64,000 bases of DNA from Rhodococcus sp. B50 (GTDB lineage: Bacteria > Actinomycetota > Actinomycetes > Mycobacteriales > Mycobacteriaceae). The translations under genes and the position numbers were made by a program. Each line of letters begins with the position of its first letter. Within the stretch, counting starts at the first letter, position 1. Shown here piece by piece: positions 28,397 through 37,867 of the stretch. A model generated the notes under the pieces. That model was given only the letters and a program-made list of their open reading frames with translations. It did not search any database and was not told the DNA's origin. The stretch is from the NCBI RefSeq assembly GCF_013602415.1, contig NZ_WPAG02000002.1:1550001-1614000 (forward strand), given 5' to 3'.

Positions 28397-28424
28397 ACTG
28401 TATTCCCTGATCACACCATGTCAA
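28397..28424 (-). promoter_or_regulatory. Near-consensus promoter of the DUF2236 gene
   Basis: On the minus strand TTGACA (28424-28419) and TACAGT (28402-28397) are 16 bp apart, and the ATG follows 8 nt later. The -35 is a perfect consensus, rare in this window. The spacer contains TGTGATCA, a possible half of an operator. Confidence 0.65.
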
Positions 28425-28673
28425 GCGACAACCCTCACAGATAGGAGCGCCGCAGGCAGGCATGCAGAACGCGGAGAATTCTTCCTAACTTGGAGGCGCC
28501 GCCCAGAAGTCCGCACCGGCGGGGGATCGCCCGCGCGAGGCGCGGCCTGTCGTCGAGTTCTCGCCGGAAACGTCGAGTCGGCAGTTCGGCGCGGCGTAAT
28601 GTTCCCCTGAAGAAAACACAGTGTGTCCAGCCCTTTCGTGCCCATGCAGCCAGTCTCATCCAGGAGTTCCTCG

Positions 28674-30071
28674 GTGACCCAACCATCGACCGCACACGCC
28701 GCGAAAGTCATCGCCGTGACCGTCGCGGCGGCCGTGGGCGGTTTCCTGTTCGGCTTCGACAGCTCGGTCATCAACGGCGCCGTCGACTCCATCCAGGACA
28801 ACTTCGCGCTCAGTTCGTTCGTGACCGGCTTCGCCGTCGCCATCGCCCTGCTCGGCTGCGCCGTCGGTGCGTGGTTCGCCGGGCGCCTCGCCGACAGCTG
28901 GGGCCGCAAGCGCGTGATGCTCCTCGGCTCGGCCCTGTTCGTCATCTCCTCGATCGGATCCGGCCTGGCCTTCAGCGTTCCCGACCTGATGCTGTGGCGC
29001 GTCCTCGGCGGGCTCGGCATCGGTATCGCGTCCGTCATCGCGCCGACCTACATCTCCGAGATCGCCCCCGCGCGCTACCGCGGCGCGCTCGCGTCGCTGC
29101 AGCAGCTCGCCATCACCCTCGGCATCTTCGCCGCCCTTCTGTCGGATGCGGTCCTGCAGAACGCCGCCGGCGGAGCGTCGAACGAGTTGTGGTGGAACCT
29201 CGAGGCCTGGCGGTGGATGTTCCTCGTCGGTGTGGCGCCCGCAATCCTCTACGGCGTACTGGCGATGACGATCCCGGAGTCGCCCCGATATCTCGTCGGC
29301 AAGGACATGGACGAAGAGGCCGCGGCCGTGTTGGCGAACGTCACGGGTGAACTTCGGCCCGACGAACGTGTCCGCGAGATCCGGCTCACGCTGCGCCGGG
29401 AATCGAAGGCGTCCTTCGGCGACATCCGCGGCCCGGTCTTCGGTCTGCAGCCGTTGGTGTGGGTCGGCATCACGATGGCGGTCTTCCAGCAGTTCGTCGG
29501 TATCAACGCGATCTTCTACTATTCGACGACGCTGTGGAAGTCCGTGGGTTTCACGGAGAATCAGTCGTTCACGACCTCGGTGATCACGGCCGTGATCAAC
29601 GTGCTCATGACGTTCGTCGCGATTCTGTTCGTCGACAAGATCGGTCGGCGGCCGCTGCTGATGACCGGTTCGATCGGCATGTTCGTCAGCCTGCTGCTGG
29701 CAGCGATCGCCTTCTCGCAGGCGGTTGGCAGCGGTGAGGATGTCGAACTGCCGGCACCGTGGGGTGCGCTCGCGCTCGTCGGAGCGAACGCCTTCGTGAT
29801 CTTCTTCGCCGCCACCTGGGGTCCGATCATGTGGGTGATGCTCGGCGAGATGTTCCCGAACCGCATGCGCGCGGTGGCCCTCGGCATCAGCACCGCGGCC
29901 AACTGGATCGCGAACTTCACAGTCACGCTGGCGTTCCCGCCGCTCACCTCCGCGGTCGGCCTGTGGTTCCTGTACGGACTGTTCGCATTCTTCGCCCTGC
30001 TGTCGTTCTTCTTCGTCAAGGCGAAGATCCCCGAGACCAAGGGCATGGAACTCGAGGAGATGCAGAGCTAG
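28674..30071 (+). CDS. MFS sugar porter
   Basis: A 12-helix proton symporter of the sugar-porter family, 465 residues. Family marks are GFLFGFDSSVINGAV in helix 1, GRLADSWGRKRVM after helix 2, PESPRYLVGK at the middle loop, GRRPLLM after helix 8 and PETKGMELEEM at the end, with QQFVGINAIFYYS in helix 7 as in xylose/glucose carriers. The GTG at 28674 has CAGGAG 7 nt upstream; an in-frame start at 28623 is less well supported. A possible -10, TAATGT, lies at 28597-28602. Substrate probably a hexose or pentose. Confidence 0.92.
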   Translation: MTQPSTAHAAKVIAVTVAAAVGGFLFGFDSSVINGAVDSIQDNFALSSFVTGFAVAIALLGCAVGAWFAGRLADSWGRKRVMLLGSALFVISSIGSGLAFSVPDLMLWRVLGGLGIGIASVIAPTYISEIAPARYRGALASLQQLAITLGIFAALLSDAVLQNAAGGASNELWWNLEAWRWMFLVGVAPAILYGVLAMTIPESPRYLVGKDMDEEAAAVLANVTGELRPDERVREIRLTLRRESKASFGDIRGPVFGLQPLVWVGITMAVFQQFVGINAIFYYSTTLWKSVGFTENQSFTTSVITAVINVLMTFVAILFVDKIGRRPLLMTGSIGMFVSLLLAAIAFSQAVGSGEDVELPAPWGALALVGANAFVIFFAATWGPIMWVMLGEMFPNRMRAVALGISTAANWIANFTVTLAFPPLTSAVGLWFLYGLFAFFALLSFFFVKAKIPETKGMELEEMQS

Positions 30072-30080
30072 TCGATACAC

Positions 30081-30121
30081 GTCAGGGGCGGTATCCGGTG
30101 ATCCGGATACCGCCCCCTGAC
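30081..30121. terminator. Bidirectional hairpin between sugar porter and dxs
   Basis: Two arms of 18 and 19 nt (starting GTCAGGGGCGG and ending CCGCCCCCTGAC) pair with a single bulged base around a 4-nt loop. It lies between the convergent genes, so it most likely terminates both. Confidence 0.75.
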
Positions 30122-30144
30122 ATGTATGCCTCGTGTCGACCGAC

Positions 30145-32088
30145 TCAGCCGGCTTCGCGATCGGACTGTTCGACCGCCGAGGGGCGCGACCGCTCCTCGG
30201 GTTCGCTGTCGAGGCCAGCGACCCAGCCGGTGACCTGACGTGCCACGTCCTGGGCCGTCAGACCGAGCTCGGCATGGATCTCGTTGCGGGAGGCGTGATC
30301 GAGGAACTTCTGCGGCACCCCGACATCGCGCGTGGGCATGTCGACATCGCTGCGGCGCAGAGCAGCGGAGACCGCCGAGCCGACACCGCCGTGCAGGCCG
30401 CTGTCCTCGACCGTGACGACGATCCGGAAACCGCGCGCGAGGTCGACCACCGCGTCGGACACGGGAAACACCCACCGCGGGTCGACGACCGCGGCATCGA
30501 TCCCCTGCCGGGAGAGACGGTCGGCGACGTCGAGCGCAAGACCCGCGAACGCTCCGACCGCGACGATCAGTGCGTCGCCGCGACGCGAAGGCGGCATCCG
30601 CAGCACGTCGACCGTGCCGTCGATCCGTTCGATCGCGGGGATGTCCTCTCCCACGGAGCCTTTGGGGAATCGGAGGACGGTGGGGCCGTCCGAGACGTCG
30701 AGCGCCTCGCCCAGTTCCTCACGCAGCGTCGCCCCGTCGCGCGGAGCGGCAACCCGGATACCCGGCACGATGCCCAGCAGGGACAGATCCCACATGCCGT
30801 TGTGGCTGGCACCGTCCGAGCCCGTCACTCCCGCACGGTCGAGGACCACGGTGACCGGCTGCCGGAGCAGCGCGACATCCATGAGCAGCTGGTCGAACGC
30901 CCGGTTCAGGAAGGTCGAGTACACCGCGACGACGGGATGCATCCCGCCGAGCGCCAGACCCGCCGCCGACGTCAGCGCGTGCTGTTCGGCGATCCCCACG
31001 TCGAAGGTGCGCTCGGGGAACCGTTCGCCGAACTTGGCGAGGCCCGTCGGTCCGGGCATCGCGGCGGTGATGGCCACGACGTCCTCTCGCTGTTCCCCCA
31101 GCGCGATGAGTTCTTCGGAGAAGACCGACGTCCAGTCGGGTGCGGAGGCTGCCTTCGCCCGACCCGTGCGCGGATCCATGACGCCCGTGGCGTGCATCTG
31201 ATCGGCGAGGTGGTTCTCGGCAGGCGCGTAACCGGCGCCCTTGCGGGTGACGGCGTGGACGAGGACCGGACCGCCGTACGCCTTCGCGCGGCGCAACGCG
31301 GATTCCATCGCCTGCTCGTCGTGCCCGTCGACCGGGCCGAGGTACTTGATCCCCAGGTCGGTGAAAAGCACTTGCGGGCTGACCGCGTCCTTCACACCGG
31401 CCTTCATGCCGTGCAGCACGGAGTAGGCCGCCGAGCCGATCCACGGGATCCGCTTGACCATGCGCCGGCTGTTGTCGAGCACCTTCTCGTAGCCCGGCTT
31501 GAGGCGCAGCGCCGCGAGATGATCGGCGAGACCGCCGATGGTGGGCGCGTAGGACCGGCCGTTGTCGTTGACGACGATCACCATCGACCGGTTCTGGCCG
31601 GCAGCGATGTTGTTGAGCGCTTCCCAGCACATGCCGCCGGTCAGGGCACCGTCGCCCACGACCGCGACGACGGTCCGATCGGACTGTCCGGACAGCGAAT
31701 AGGCCTTGGCGAGCCCGTCTGCGTAGGACAGCGCGGCCGATGCGTGCGACGACTCGATCCAGTCGTGTTCGCTCTCCGCGCGGCACGGGTAGCCGGACAA
31801 CCCGCCCTTCTGCCGGAGGCTGTCGAACTCGCCGCGACGACCGGTGAGGATCTTGTGGACGTAGGCCTGGTGACCGGTGTCGAAGAGGATCGGGTCGCGA
31901 GGCGAATCGAACACCCGGTGCAGAGCGATGGTCAGCTCGACGACGCCGAGATTGGGCCCGAGGTGACCGCCGGTCGCCGCGACCTTCTCGACCAGGAATT
32001 CCCGAATCTCCCCCGCGAGCTCGGTGAGCTCCACAGGGGAGAGTCGACGTAGATCGTCGGGCGACTGGATGCGGGACAGAACACCCAA
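30145..32088 (-). CDS. dxs: 1-deoxy-D-xylulose-5-phosphate synthase
   Basis: Thiamine-diphosphate enzyme that condenses pyruvate and glyceraldehyde 3-phosphate, the first step of the MEP isoprenoid pathway. It shows [14 protein letters not shown] with the early active-site His, the TPP motif GDGALTGG plus NDNGRS, and the transketolase-like middle and C-terminal domains. TTG 32088 was chosen: it gives 647 residues starting [13 protein letters not shown], close to the mycobacterial N-terminus, and has GGAGGGAG 9 nt upstream. An in-frame ATG at 32196 would add 36 Arg-rich residues. It supplies precursors for decaprenyl carriers used by envelope enzymes such as AftC. Confidence 0.95.
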   Translation of the reverse strand: MGVLSRIQSPDDLRRLSPVELTELAGEIREFLVEKVAATGGHLGPNLGVVELTIALHRVFDSPRDPILFDTGHQAYVHKILTGRRGEFDSLRQKGGLSGYPCRAESEHDWIESSHASAALSYADGLAKAYSLSGQSDRTVVAVVGDGALTGGMCWEALNNIAAGQNRSMVIVVNDNGRSYAPTIGGLADHLAALRLKPGYEKVLDNSRRMVKRIPWIGSAAYSVLHGMKAGVKDAVSPQVLFTDLGIKYLGPVDGHDEQAMESALRRAKAYGGPVLVHAVTRKGAGYAPAENHLADQMHATGVMDPRTGRAKAASAPDWTSVFSEELIALGEQREDVVAITAAMPGPTGLAKFGERFPERTFDVGIAEQHALTSAAGLALGGMHPVVAVYSTFLNRAFDQLLMDVALLRQPVTVVLDRAGVTGSDGASHNGMWDLSLLGIVPGIRVAAPRDGATLREELGEALDVSDGPTVLRFPKGSVGEDIPAIERIDGTVDVLRMPPSRRGDALIVAVGAFAGLALDVADRLSRQGIDAAVVDPRWVFPVSDAVVDLARGFRIVVTVEDSGLHGGVGSAVSAALRRSDVDMPTRDVGVPQKFLDHASRNEIHAELGLTAQDVARQVTGWVAGLDSEPEERSRPSAVEQSDREAG

Positions 32089-32241
32089 CTGGAACAGCTC
32101 CCTCCGGCTCGTGCCTCGCGCTCGTCGCGCGAGTGATTCCCTCAGTCTACGGAGCGCGGGAACGGAGCGTCTCCCGCTACCGCCTCGGTTCCGCATGACC
32201 TCCTGGTCACCGGCGAGCGGATCGCCCGGCCGTGATCGAGG

Positions 32242-33843
32242 TCACCCTCCCGAGGAGATGTCGGCGCGATCGGCAGGCGACTTCTCCTCGACGAGGTCGA
32301 TGGTGGTGCGCAACGCCCGGTTCGGAATCAGCACCACGGATACCAGAGTAATGACTGCGAACGCCGCCGCCACGAGGAAGAGCGTCGCCGTCGCGTCGCC
32401 GTAGGCGGCGCGGATGACCTCCGCCACAGGCCCGGGCAGCCGGGAGAAGTCGAGACTTCCGCCGGTTCCGCCACCGGAGGTGTCCACACCGAGCTTCGCG
32501 AGACCGTCGGCGGAGAGCGTCGCGACGCGGGAGGCGAGGATCGAACCGAGCACCGACACACCGATCGCGCCACCGAAGGTGCGGAAGAAGGCCACGGAGC
32601 TGCTCGCAGCACCGATGTTGCGCACGCTGACGGTGTTCTGCACGGCGAGCACGAGATTCTGCATCAGCATGCCCGTGCCCAGGCCCACGATGGCGATGTA
32701 CACGCTGATCAACGTCAGCGACGTGAGGTGATCGACGGTCCCGAGCAGGCCGAAACCGATCATCTGCAGAAGCGCACCGCCGATCAGGAAGCCCTTCCAC
32801 TTGCCGAAGCGCGTGATGAGCTGACCCGAGAGCATCGACGAGATGAGCGTGCCCACGACCATCGGGATGGTGAGCAGACCGGCGACCGTCGGGCTGTAGG
32901 CACGCGAGGTCTGGAAGTACTGGCCGAGGAAGGTGGTGGCACCGAACAGGCCGATACCGACTGCCACCGACGCGATGATCGCGAGGGCGGTGGTGCGTTC
33001 GGTGACGATCTTCAGGGGGATGATCGGATCGGCCACCTTCGACTCGACGATCAGCGTCGCGGCGAGCAGGACGATGCCGGCTCCGACGTACAGGGCGGAC
33101 TCGACCGAGAACCACTCGTAGTAGCCGGCCTTACCGGCGAAGGAAACCCAGATGAGCAGGACGCTCACGGCGGCGGTGATGAGGGTGGCGCCGAACCAGT
33201 CGATGCTCACGTTCTCCTTGCGGACGGTCGTGACGTGCAGCGTGCGCTGCAGCAGGACCAGTGCGACGACGGCGATCGGCACGCAGACGTAGAAGCACCA
33301 GCGCCAGCCGAGGAGGTCGACGATGACGCCCCCGAGCACGGGCCCACCCGACATGGCGACGGCCATGACGGCACCCATGTAGCCGGAATACCGACCGCGT
33401 TCACGGGGCGGGATGATGCTGCCGATGATCGCGACGACCAGAGCCGTCAGACCGCCCATGCCGATGCCCTGGATCACGCGGGCGGCGAGCAGGACCGGCA
33501 CATTGTGTGCGAGGCCGGCCAGCACCGATCCGACGACGAAGACCAGGATCCCGAGCTGGACGAGCAACTTCTTGTTGAACAGGTCGGCGAACTTGCCCCA
33601 GATGGGCGTCGACGCGGCGTTGGCGAGCAGCGCCGTGGTGATGACCCAGGCGTACTGGGTCTGGGTGCCGTTCAGATCGGCGATGATCGTCGGCAGGGCG
33701 GTCGAGACGATGGTGCTGCTCAGCAGCGCTGTGAAGAGAGCGGCAAGGAGGCCCGACAGCACGACGAGAATCTCGCGGTGCGTCATCTGCTCCTCGGCTG
33801 CGGGAGCAGCCGGTTGCGCTCCCGATCCGGAGACTGTGGTCAT
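32242..33843 (-). CDS. MFS drug efflux transporter (DHA2, 14-helix type)
   Basis: A 533-residue multidrug:H+ antiporter. It has motif C-like MAVAMSGGPVLGGVIVD in helix 5, motif A WGKFADLFNKK after helix 2 and motif D1 SSTIVSTALPTI in helix 1, with about 14 hydrophobic segments. The ATG overlaps the marR stop by 4 bp (ATGA), so the pair is translationally coupled. GAAGGA precedes the start. Substrates are unknown; control by the MarR protein suggests response to a small aromatic or antibiotic compound. Confidence 0.92.
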   Translation of the reverse strand: MTTVSGSGAQPAAPAAEEQMTHREILVVLSGLLAALFTALLSSTIVSTALPTIIADLNGTQTQYAWVITTALLANAASTPIWGKFADLFNKKLLVQLGILVFVVGSVLAGLAHNVPVLLAARVIQGIGMGGLTALVVAIIGSIIPPRERGRYSGYMGAVMAVAMSGGPVLGGVIVDLLGWRWCFYVCVPIAVVALVLLQRTLHVTTVRKENVSIDWFGATLITAAVSVLLIWVSFAGKAGYYEWFSVESALYVGAGIVLLAATLIVESKVADPIIPLKIVTERTTALAIIASVAVGIGLFGATTFLGQYFQTSRAYSPTVAGLLTIPMVVGTLISSMLSGQLITRFGKWKGFLIGGALLQMIGFGLLGTVDHLTSLTLISVYIAIVGLGTGMLMQNLVLAVQNTVSVRNIGAASSSVAFFRTFGGAIGVSVLGSILASRVATLSADGLAKLGVDTSGGGTGGSLDFSRLPGPVAEVIRAAYGDATATLFLVAAAFAVITLVSVVLIPNRALRTTIDLVEEKSPADRADISSGG

Positions 33844-34298
33844 GGATTGGTCCTTCGTGTATCGATAACGAGCGGAGCCAGGGACGAGGTGAGGCGCTCG
33901 AGCGTCGTGATGGCGCCCGCGATCTCGTCCTCGTGCCAGTCCGCGAGTTCTGCGGAGAGACGTTCGGTCCGGCGCTTCTTCACGAGTTCGAGGATCTCGA
34001 TTCCCGCGACCGAACAACTCACCCGGTGAGCACGACGATCGTCGGGATCGGGATGTCGATCCACGAGGCCACGCTCGACGAGTTCGGCGATCTGTCTGCT
34101 CAACGACGACTGGCTGACGCACATCTCGACGGCGAGTTCGCTGGGACGGCACTCCCCCATCCGTGCGAGCACGAACAGCACCGCGACGAGCGCGGGGGGA
34201 AGCACGTCGGTGTCGTGGTGAACGAGTGCACCGCGCAGCGTGCGACCGAAGAGGAAGATCGCGTCGGCGAGTTCGTGGGCCTGGGCCTTGTCCGACAC
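33840..34298 (-). CDS. MarR-family transcriptional regulator
   Basis: A 152-residue winged-helix repressor. The DNA-binding helix region is ECRPSELAVEMCVSQSSLSRQIAELVERG with the wing DPDDRRAHRVS, both typical of MarR. The N-terminal and C-terminal helices form the dimer interface. GTG 34298 has GGAGG 6 nt upstream. It heads a two-gene operon with the efflux pump and should bind the inverted repeat upstream of itself, releasing DNA when a ligand binds. Confidence 0.92.
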   Translation of the reverse strand: MSDKAQAHELADAIFLFGRTLRGALVHHDTDVLPPALVAVLFVLARMGECRPSELAVEMCVSQSSLSRQIAELVERGLVDRHPDPDDRRAHRVSCSVAGIEILELVKKRRTERLSAELADWHEDEIAGAITTLERLTSSLAPLVIDTRRTNP

Positions 34299-34339
34299 AG
34301 CGAACCTCCGTCGGGTGAATTAATTGATTACGTCATGCA

Positions 34340-34372
34340 ACTATACAGATTACTTGCGTACTACAAGCAATC
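34340..34372 (-). promoter_or_regulatory. marR promoter with inverted-repeat operator
   Basis: On the minus strand the -10 TATAGT is at 34345-34340. Just upstream, 34372-34348 forms an interrupted inverted repeat, GATTGCTTG / CAAGTAATC, with 8 of 9 bases symmetric and a 7-bp centre. It covers the spacer and the likely -35, so it should be the autoregulatory MarR operator. The region is unusually AT-rich for this genome. Confidence 0.65.
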
Positions 34373-34450
34373 TCTTTCTCACGTCACACGACCCACCACG
34401 ACGCGATTCCCGTCACACCCGGTCTCCTACAGGTGTGACGGGAATCCGGA

Positions 34451-35734
34451 TCAACGGGTGAACAGACCGATGCACTCCACATGATGGGTCGACGGGAACG
34501 CTGCGAACGCCCGCACGTCGGCCAACTCGAACCCGTGATCGCGATACAGACCCACATCACGACCGAACGAGGCGGGATCGCACCCCACATGGACGATCCG
34601 GCGCGGACCCGCCTCGGCGACGGCCGCCACCACTTCCCTACCGGCCCCCGCCCGCGGCGGGTCGAGCACGACCACCTCGGGCGCCGGGAGGTCGGGGATC
34701 ATCCGCTCCACCCGACCGTGACGGAAGGACACCTGGCCGAGATCGGCAAGTGCCTCCATCCCATCGTCGACGGCGGTCTTCGACGACTCGACCGACACCA
34801 CCTGCCCGGACGGACCCACCTGCTCGGCGAGCACCGCGGCGAACACCCCCACCCCGCCGTAGAGATCCCACGCCGTCGCACCCGCGGACGCCTGCGCCCA
34901 CTCGCCCACCACCGCCGAATAGGTGGTCGCAGCGCCGCGGTGCGCCTGCCAGAACCCTGTCGGCGCCAACCGCCACTCACGCTCACCGACCCTCTCGAGC
35001 ACACGACCGGGACCCTCGATCACCTTCTCCGGACGGGGCGCGTTCACTGCCGCCCGCCGTGACGCCGCGCCGCGGCGACCCTGCCGCCGCGCACCACTCG
35101 CGACGACGGGCGGCGCGATCTCCACCACGTGCCGACCACCGTCCGCGTCGAGCACCACCTGCAACTCGGCTCCCGGCTGCCACACCCGGTCGGCGAGACC
35201 GACATAGGCATGCGGATCGATCTGCGGGCAGGCCAGCTCGGGGACGACCTCGTTGCTGCGGTAGCGCCGGTATCCCGGGTTCCCCGCCACGTCCACCGCG
35301 AGCCGGACCCGGGTGCGCCACAAAGTCCCGTTCGAGGCACCGCCGGGCACCTCCTCGACGGTCACCTCGCGGTCCACGCCTCCCAGCCGGCGAAGCTGCT
35401 CGACCACCACGGCGCCCGTGAAACGGCGCTGCGCCGCAACGGTCATGTGCGACAGATCGCAACAGCCCGCTCCCCCCGGACCGGAGATCGGACAGACCCG
35501 ATCGACGCGATCCTCGGACGCCTCGAGCACGTCCTCCACGTCGGCGAAGCAGAACGACCCGCCTCGATCCTCGGTGACGCGAGCGAAGACCCGTTCCCCC
35601 GGCAGTCCGTGCCGCACGAAGACGACCCGACCCTCGAACCGCGCGACACACGCACCGCCGTGGGCGGGATTCCCGAGGATCACCTCGATCCGCCGGCCGG
35701 ACCATTCCGTACGCGGGTGTGCCTGACGATTCAC
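34451..35734 (-). CDS. TrmA/RlmD-family RNA (uracil-5-)-methyltransferase
   Basis: A SAM-dependent enzyme (427 residues) that methylates C5 of a uridine in tRNA or rRNA. An N-terminal TRAM-like domain is followed by an iron-sulfur-type cysteine set (CPISGPGGAGCCDLS and CPQ), the SAM site WDLYGGVGVFAAVLA, the DPPRAG motif and the catalytic Cys in VGCDPASFGRD. The GTG overlaps the APC transporter stop by 4 bp. The homologue in M. tuberculosis is Rv2689c, also next to the transporter. The target nucleotide cannot be told from sequence alone. Confidence 0.9.
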   Translation of the reverse strand: MNRQAHPRTEWSGRRIEVILGNPAHGGACVARFEGRVVFVRHGLPGERVFARVTEDRGGSFCFADVEDVLEASEDRVDRVCPISGPGGAGCCDLSHMTVAAQRRFTGAVVVEQLRRLGGVDREVTVEEVPGGASNGTLWRTRVRLAVDVAGNPGYRRYRSNEVVPELACPQIDPHAYVGLADRVWQPGAELQVVLDADGGRHVVEIAPPVVASGARRQGRRGAASRRAAVNAPRPEKVIEGPGRVLERVGEREWRLAPTGFWQAHRGAATTYSAVVGEWAQASAGATAWDLYGGVGVFAAVLAEQVGPSGQVVSVESSKTAVDDGMEALADLGQVSFRHGRVERMIPDLPAPEVVVLDPPRAGAGREVVAAVAEAGPRRIVHVGCDPASFGRDVGLYRDHGFELADVRAFAAFPSTHHVECIGLFTR

Positions 35735-37728
35735 CGGGGTTCCTCCTCGTTGTCGAACTGTCGTTCCTGTCCGTCCGGGACGGCCCGCCCCATCGCACCC
35801 GCCTCCGTGGACGAGCGCAGCTGCCAGGGCACACTCGTCACCATCACTCCCGGCTGGAAGAGGAGCCGGCTCTTGAGTCTCAACGCACTCTGGTTGTGGA
35901 GCAGTTGCTCCCACCAGTGACCCACCACGTACTCGGGAATGAACACGGTCACGACGTCCCGGGGAGAATCGCGCCGGACCCGGCGCACGTAGTCGAGGAC
36001 GGGCCGCGTGATCTCCCGGTAGGGAGACTCGACGACCTTCAACGGAACCGTCAGATCGCTCTTCTCCCATTCGATTACGAGACGCCGGGTGCTCTCGTCG
36101 TCGACGTTGACGGTGATCGCCTCGAGCGTGTCGGGACGGGTCGCCCGCGCATAGGCGAGCGCACGCATGGTGGGCAGGTGCAGGGTCGAGACGAGCACGA
36201 TCGAATGCGTGCGGCTGGGCAGCACCCCGTCCCAGTCCGCGCTCTCGAGTTCCGCGGCGACCGTGTCGTAGTGTCGCCGGATCGCCTTCATCAGTACGAA
36301 CGCCACCACCATGGTCACGACCGCGATCCACGCCCCGGCGGCGAACTTGCCGGTCAGCACGACCAGCAGCACCAGCGTGGTGGAGACGCACCCGACCCCG
36401 TTGATCGTCCGCGACCGCGCCATGCGGCCCCGGACGGCGGGATCCGCCTCGGCGCGCAGCTCCCGGGTCCAGTGACGCACCATGCCGGCCTGTCCCAGGC
36501 TGAACGCGACGAACACACCCACGATGTACAGCTGGATGAGCCTGGTGACCTCGGCTTCGAAGACCCACACGAAGACGACGGCGATACCGGCGAGGAAGAG
36601 AATGCCGTTGCTGAAGGCGAGCCGGTCGCCACGCGTGTGGAACTGACGCGGCAGGTAGCGGTTCTGCGCGAGAACCGAGCCGAGCACGGGGAATCCGTTG
36701 AACGCCGTGTTGGCGGCGAGCACGAGGATCACGGCGGTGACGACCGTGATCAGGACGAACGCGGCCGGTATCCCGTCGAAGACGGTATGGGCCAGCTGGG
36801 CGAGCAACGTCTTCTGCTCGTAACCCTCGGGTGCACCCCGCAACTGGGTCTCGGGGTGCTCGGCCACCACGACCCCGAGGCGTTCGGCGAGGAAGACCAC
36901 CCCGAGGAACAGGGTGACGGCGATACCTCCGAGCACGAGCAACGTCGTCGCGGCGTTGCGCGCCTTCGGCTTCCGGAAGGACGGCACACCCGTGCTGATC
37001 GCCTCGACACCCGTCAGCGCGGCGCACCCGGACGAGAATGCGCGCGCGACCAGGAGGACGAAGGCGAGGGCCGTCAGGTCGGTCTGCTCGGCGACGAGCT
37101 CGAGATCGGCCGACTCGGCGCGCAGCTCGTCGCCCAGGACGAAGATCCGGAACAGTCCGGCCCCGAGCATCACCAGCATGCAGCCCACGAAGGTATAGGT
37201 GAGAACGGCGAAGGCGCGTCCGGCCCGCCGGAGACCACGCAGGTTCACCGCGGTCAGCAACACGATCGCGAGGATGACGAAGAGAACCTTGTGCCGGGCC
37301 ACGAACGGGACTGCCGATCCGACCGTCGCTGCCGCGGACGACAGCGACACCGCGACCGTCAGCACGTAGTCGACGAGCAGTGCACTGCCCACGGTCAGTC
37401 CGGCGGTGGGACCGAGATTCTTCGTGGCGACCTCGTAGTCGCCGCCGCCCGACGGGTAGGCGCGCACGGTCTGGCGGTACCCGGCGATCACGATCACGAG
37501 CACGAAGGCGACCGCGAGACCGATCCACGGCGAGAACGCGTAGGCCGACAGTCCCGCGACGGAGAGGACGAGGAAGATCTCCTCGGGCGCGTAGGCGACC
37601 GACGACAGGGCATCGGAGGCGAACACCGGCAGCGCGGTGCGTTTGGGCATCAACTCGTGCCCGAGAGTGTCGCTGCGGAACGGACGACCCAGCACGAGCC
37701 GCTTCGCCGCGGTGGAAAGCTTGGACAC
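35731..37728 (-). CDS. APC-superfamily transporter, KimA-like
   Basis: A 665-residue membrane protein with about 12 helices in the first ~440 residues and a cytosolic C-terminal domain of ~200 residues. Helix 1 carries ALPVFASDALSSVAYAPEEI, and the segment YPSGGGDYEVA follows, as in APC permeases and the K+ importer KimA of Bacillus/Listeria. Annotated relatives are called amino acid permeases, but the divergent neighbours are two TrkA-type K+ regulators, which favours potassium transport. GTG 37728 is 6 nt after TAGGCT (37740-37735) on the minus strand, so leaderless. Amino acid transport remains possible. Confidence 0.85.
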   Translation of the reverse strand: MSKLSTAAKRLVLGRPFRSDTLGHELMPKRTALPVFASDALSSVAYAPEEIFLVLSVAGLSAYAFSPWIGLAVAFVLVIVIAGYRQTVRAYPSGGGDYEVATKNLGPTAGLTVGSALLVDYVLTVAVSLSSAAATVGSAVPFVARHKVLFVILAIVLLTAVNLRGLRRAGRAFAVLTYTFVGCMLVMLGAGLFRIFVLGDELRAESADLELVAEQTDLTALAFVLLVARAFSSGCAALTGVEAISTGVPSFRKPKARNAATTLLVLGGIAVTLFLGVVFLAERLGVVVAEHPETQLRGAPEGYEQKTLLAQLAHTVFDGIPAAFVLITVVTAVILVLAANTAFNGFPVLGSVLAQNRYLPRQFHTRGDRLAFSNGILFLAGIAVVFVWVFEAEVTRLIQLYIVGVFVAFSLGQAGMVRHWTRELRAEADPAVRGRMARSRTINGVGCVSTTLVLLVVLTGKFAAGAWIAVVTMVVAFVLMKAIRRHYDTVAAELESADWDGVLPSRTHSIVLVSTLHLPTMRALAYARATRPDTLEAITVNVDDESTRRLVIEWEKSDLTVPLKVVESPYREITRPVLDYVRRVRRDSPRDVVTVFIPEYVVGHWWEQLLHNQSALRLKSRLLFQPGVMVTSVPWQLRSSTEAGAMGRAVPDGQERQFDNEEEPR

Positions 37729-37867
37729 GCGCAAAGCCTATGCGGTTCGGGCCCGGAAGTACCCCTCGGCCGGGTCACGACCGCTCGAGGATCGTCACGC
37801 GGTACCGTTCGGTTCGGCGGTCCGCTGCGGTCCGTCTCGGAAGGATCGACCGGAACGGAGTCCACGG

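Noticed and set aside
28656..30080. A 474-codon minus-strand frame opposite the sugar porter
   Set aside because: Antisense shadow: charged, low-complexity translation with no motifs, while the plus strand has all sugar-porter signatures.
34451..37528. A possible fusion of the RNA methyltransferase with a 600-residue upstream part
   Set aside because: The upstream part is the wrong frame of the APC transporter. The methyltransferase starts at GTG 35734 with a 4-bp overlap.
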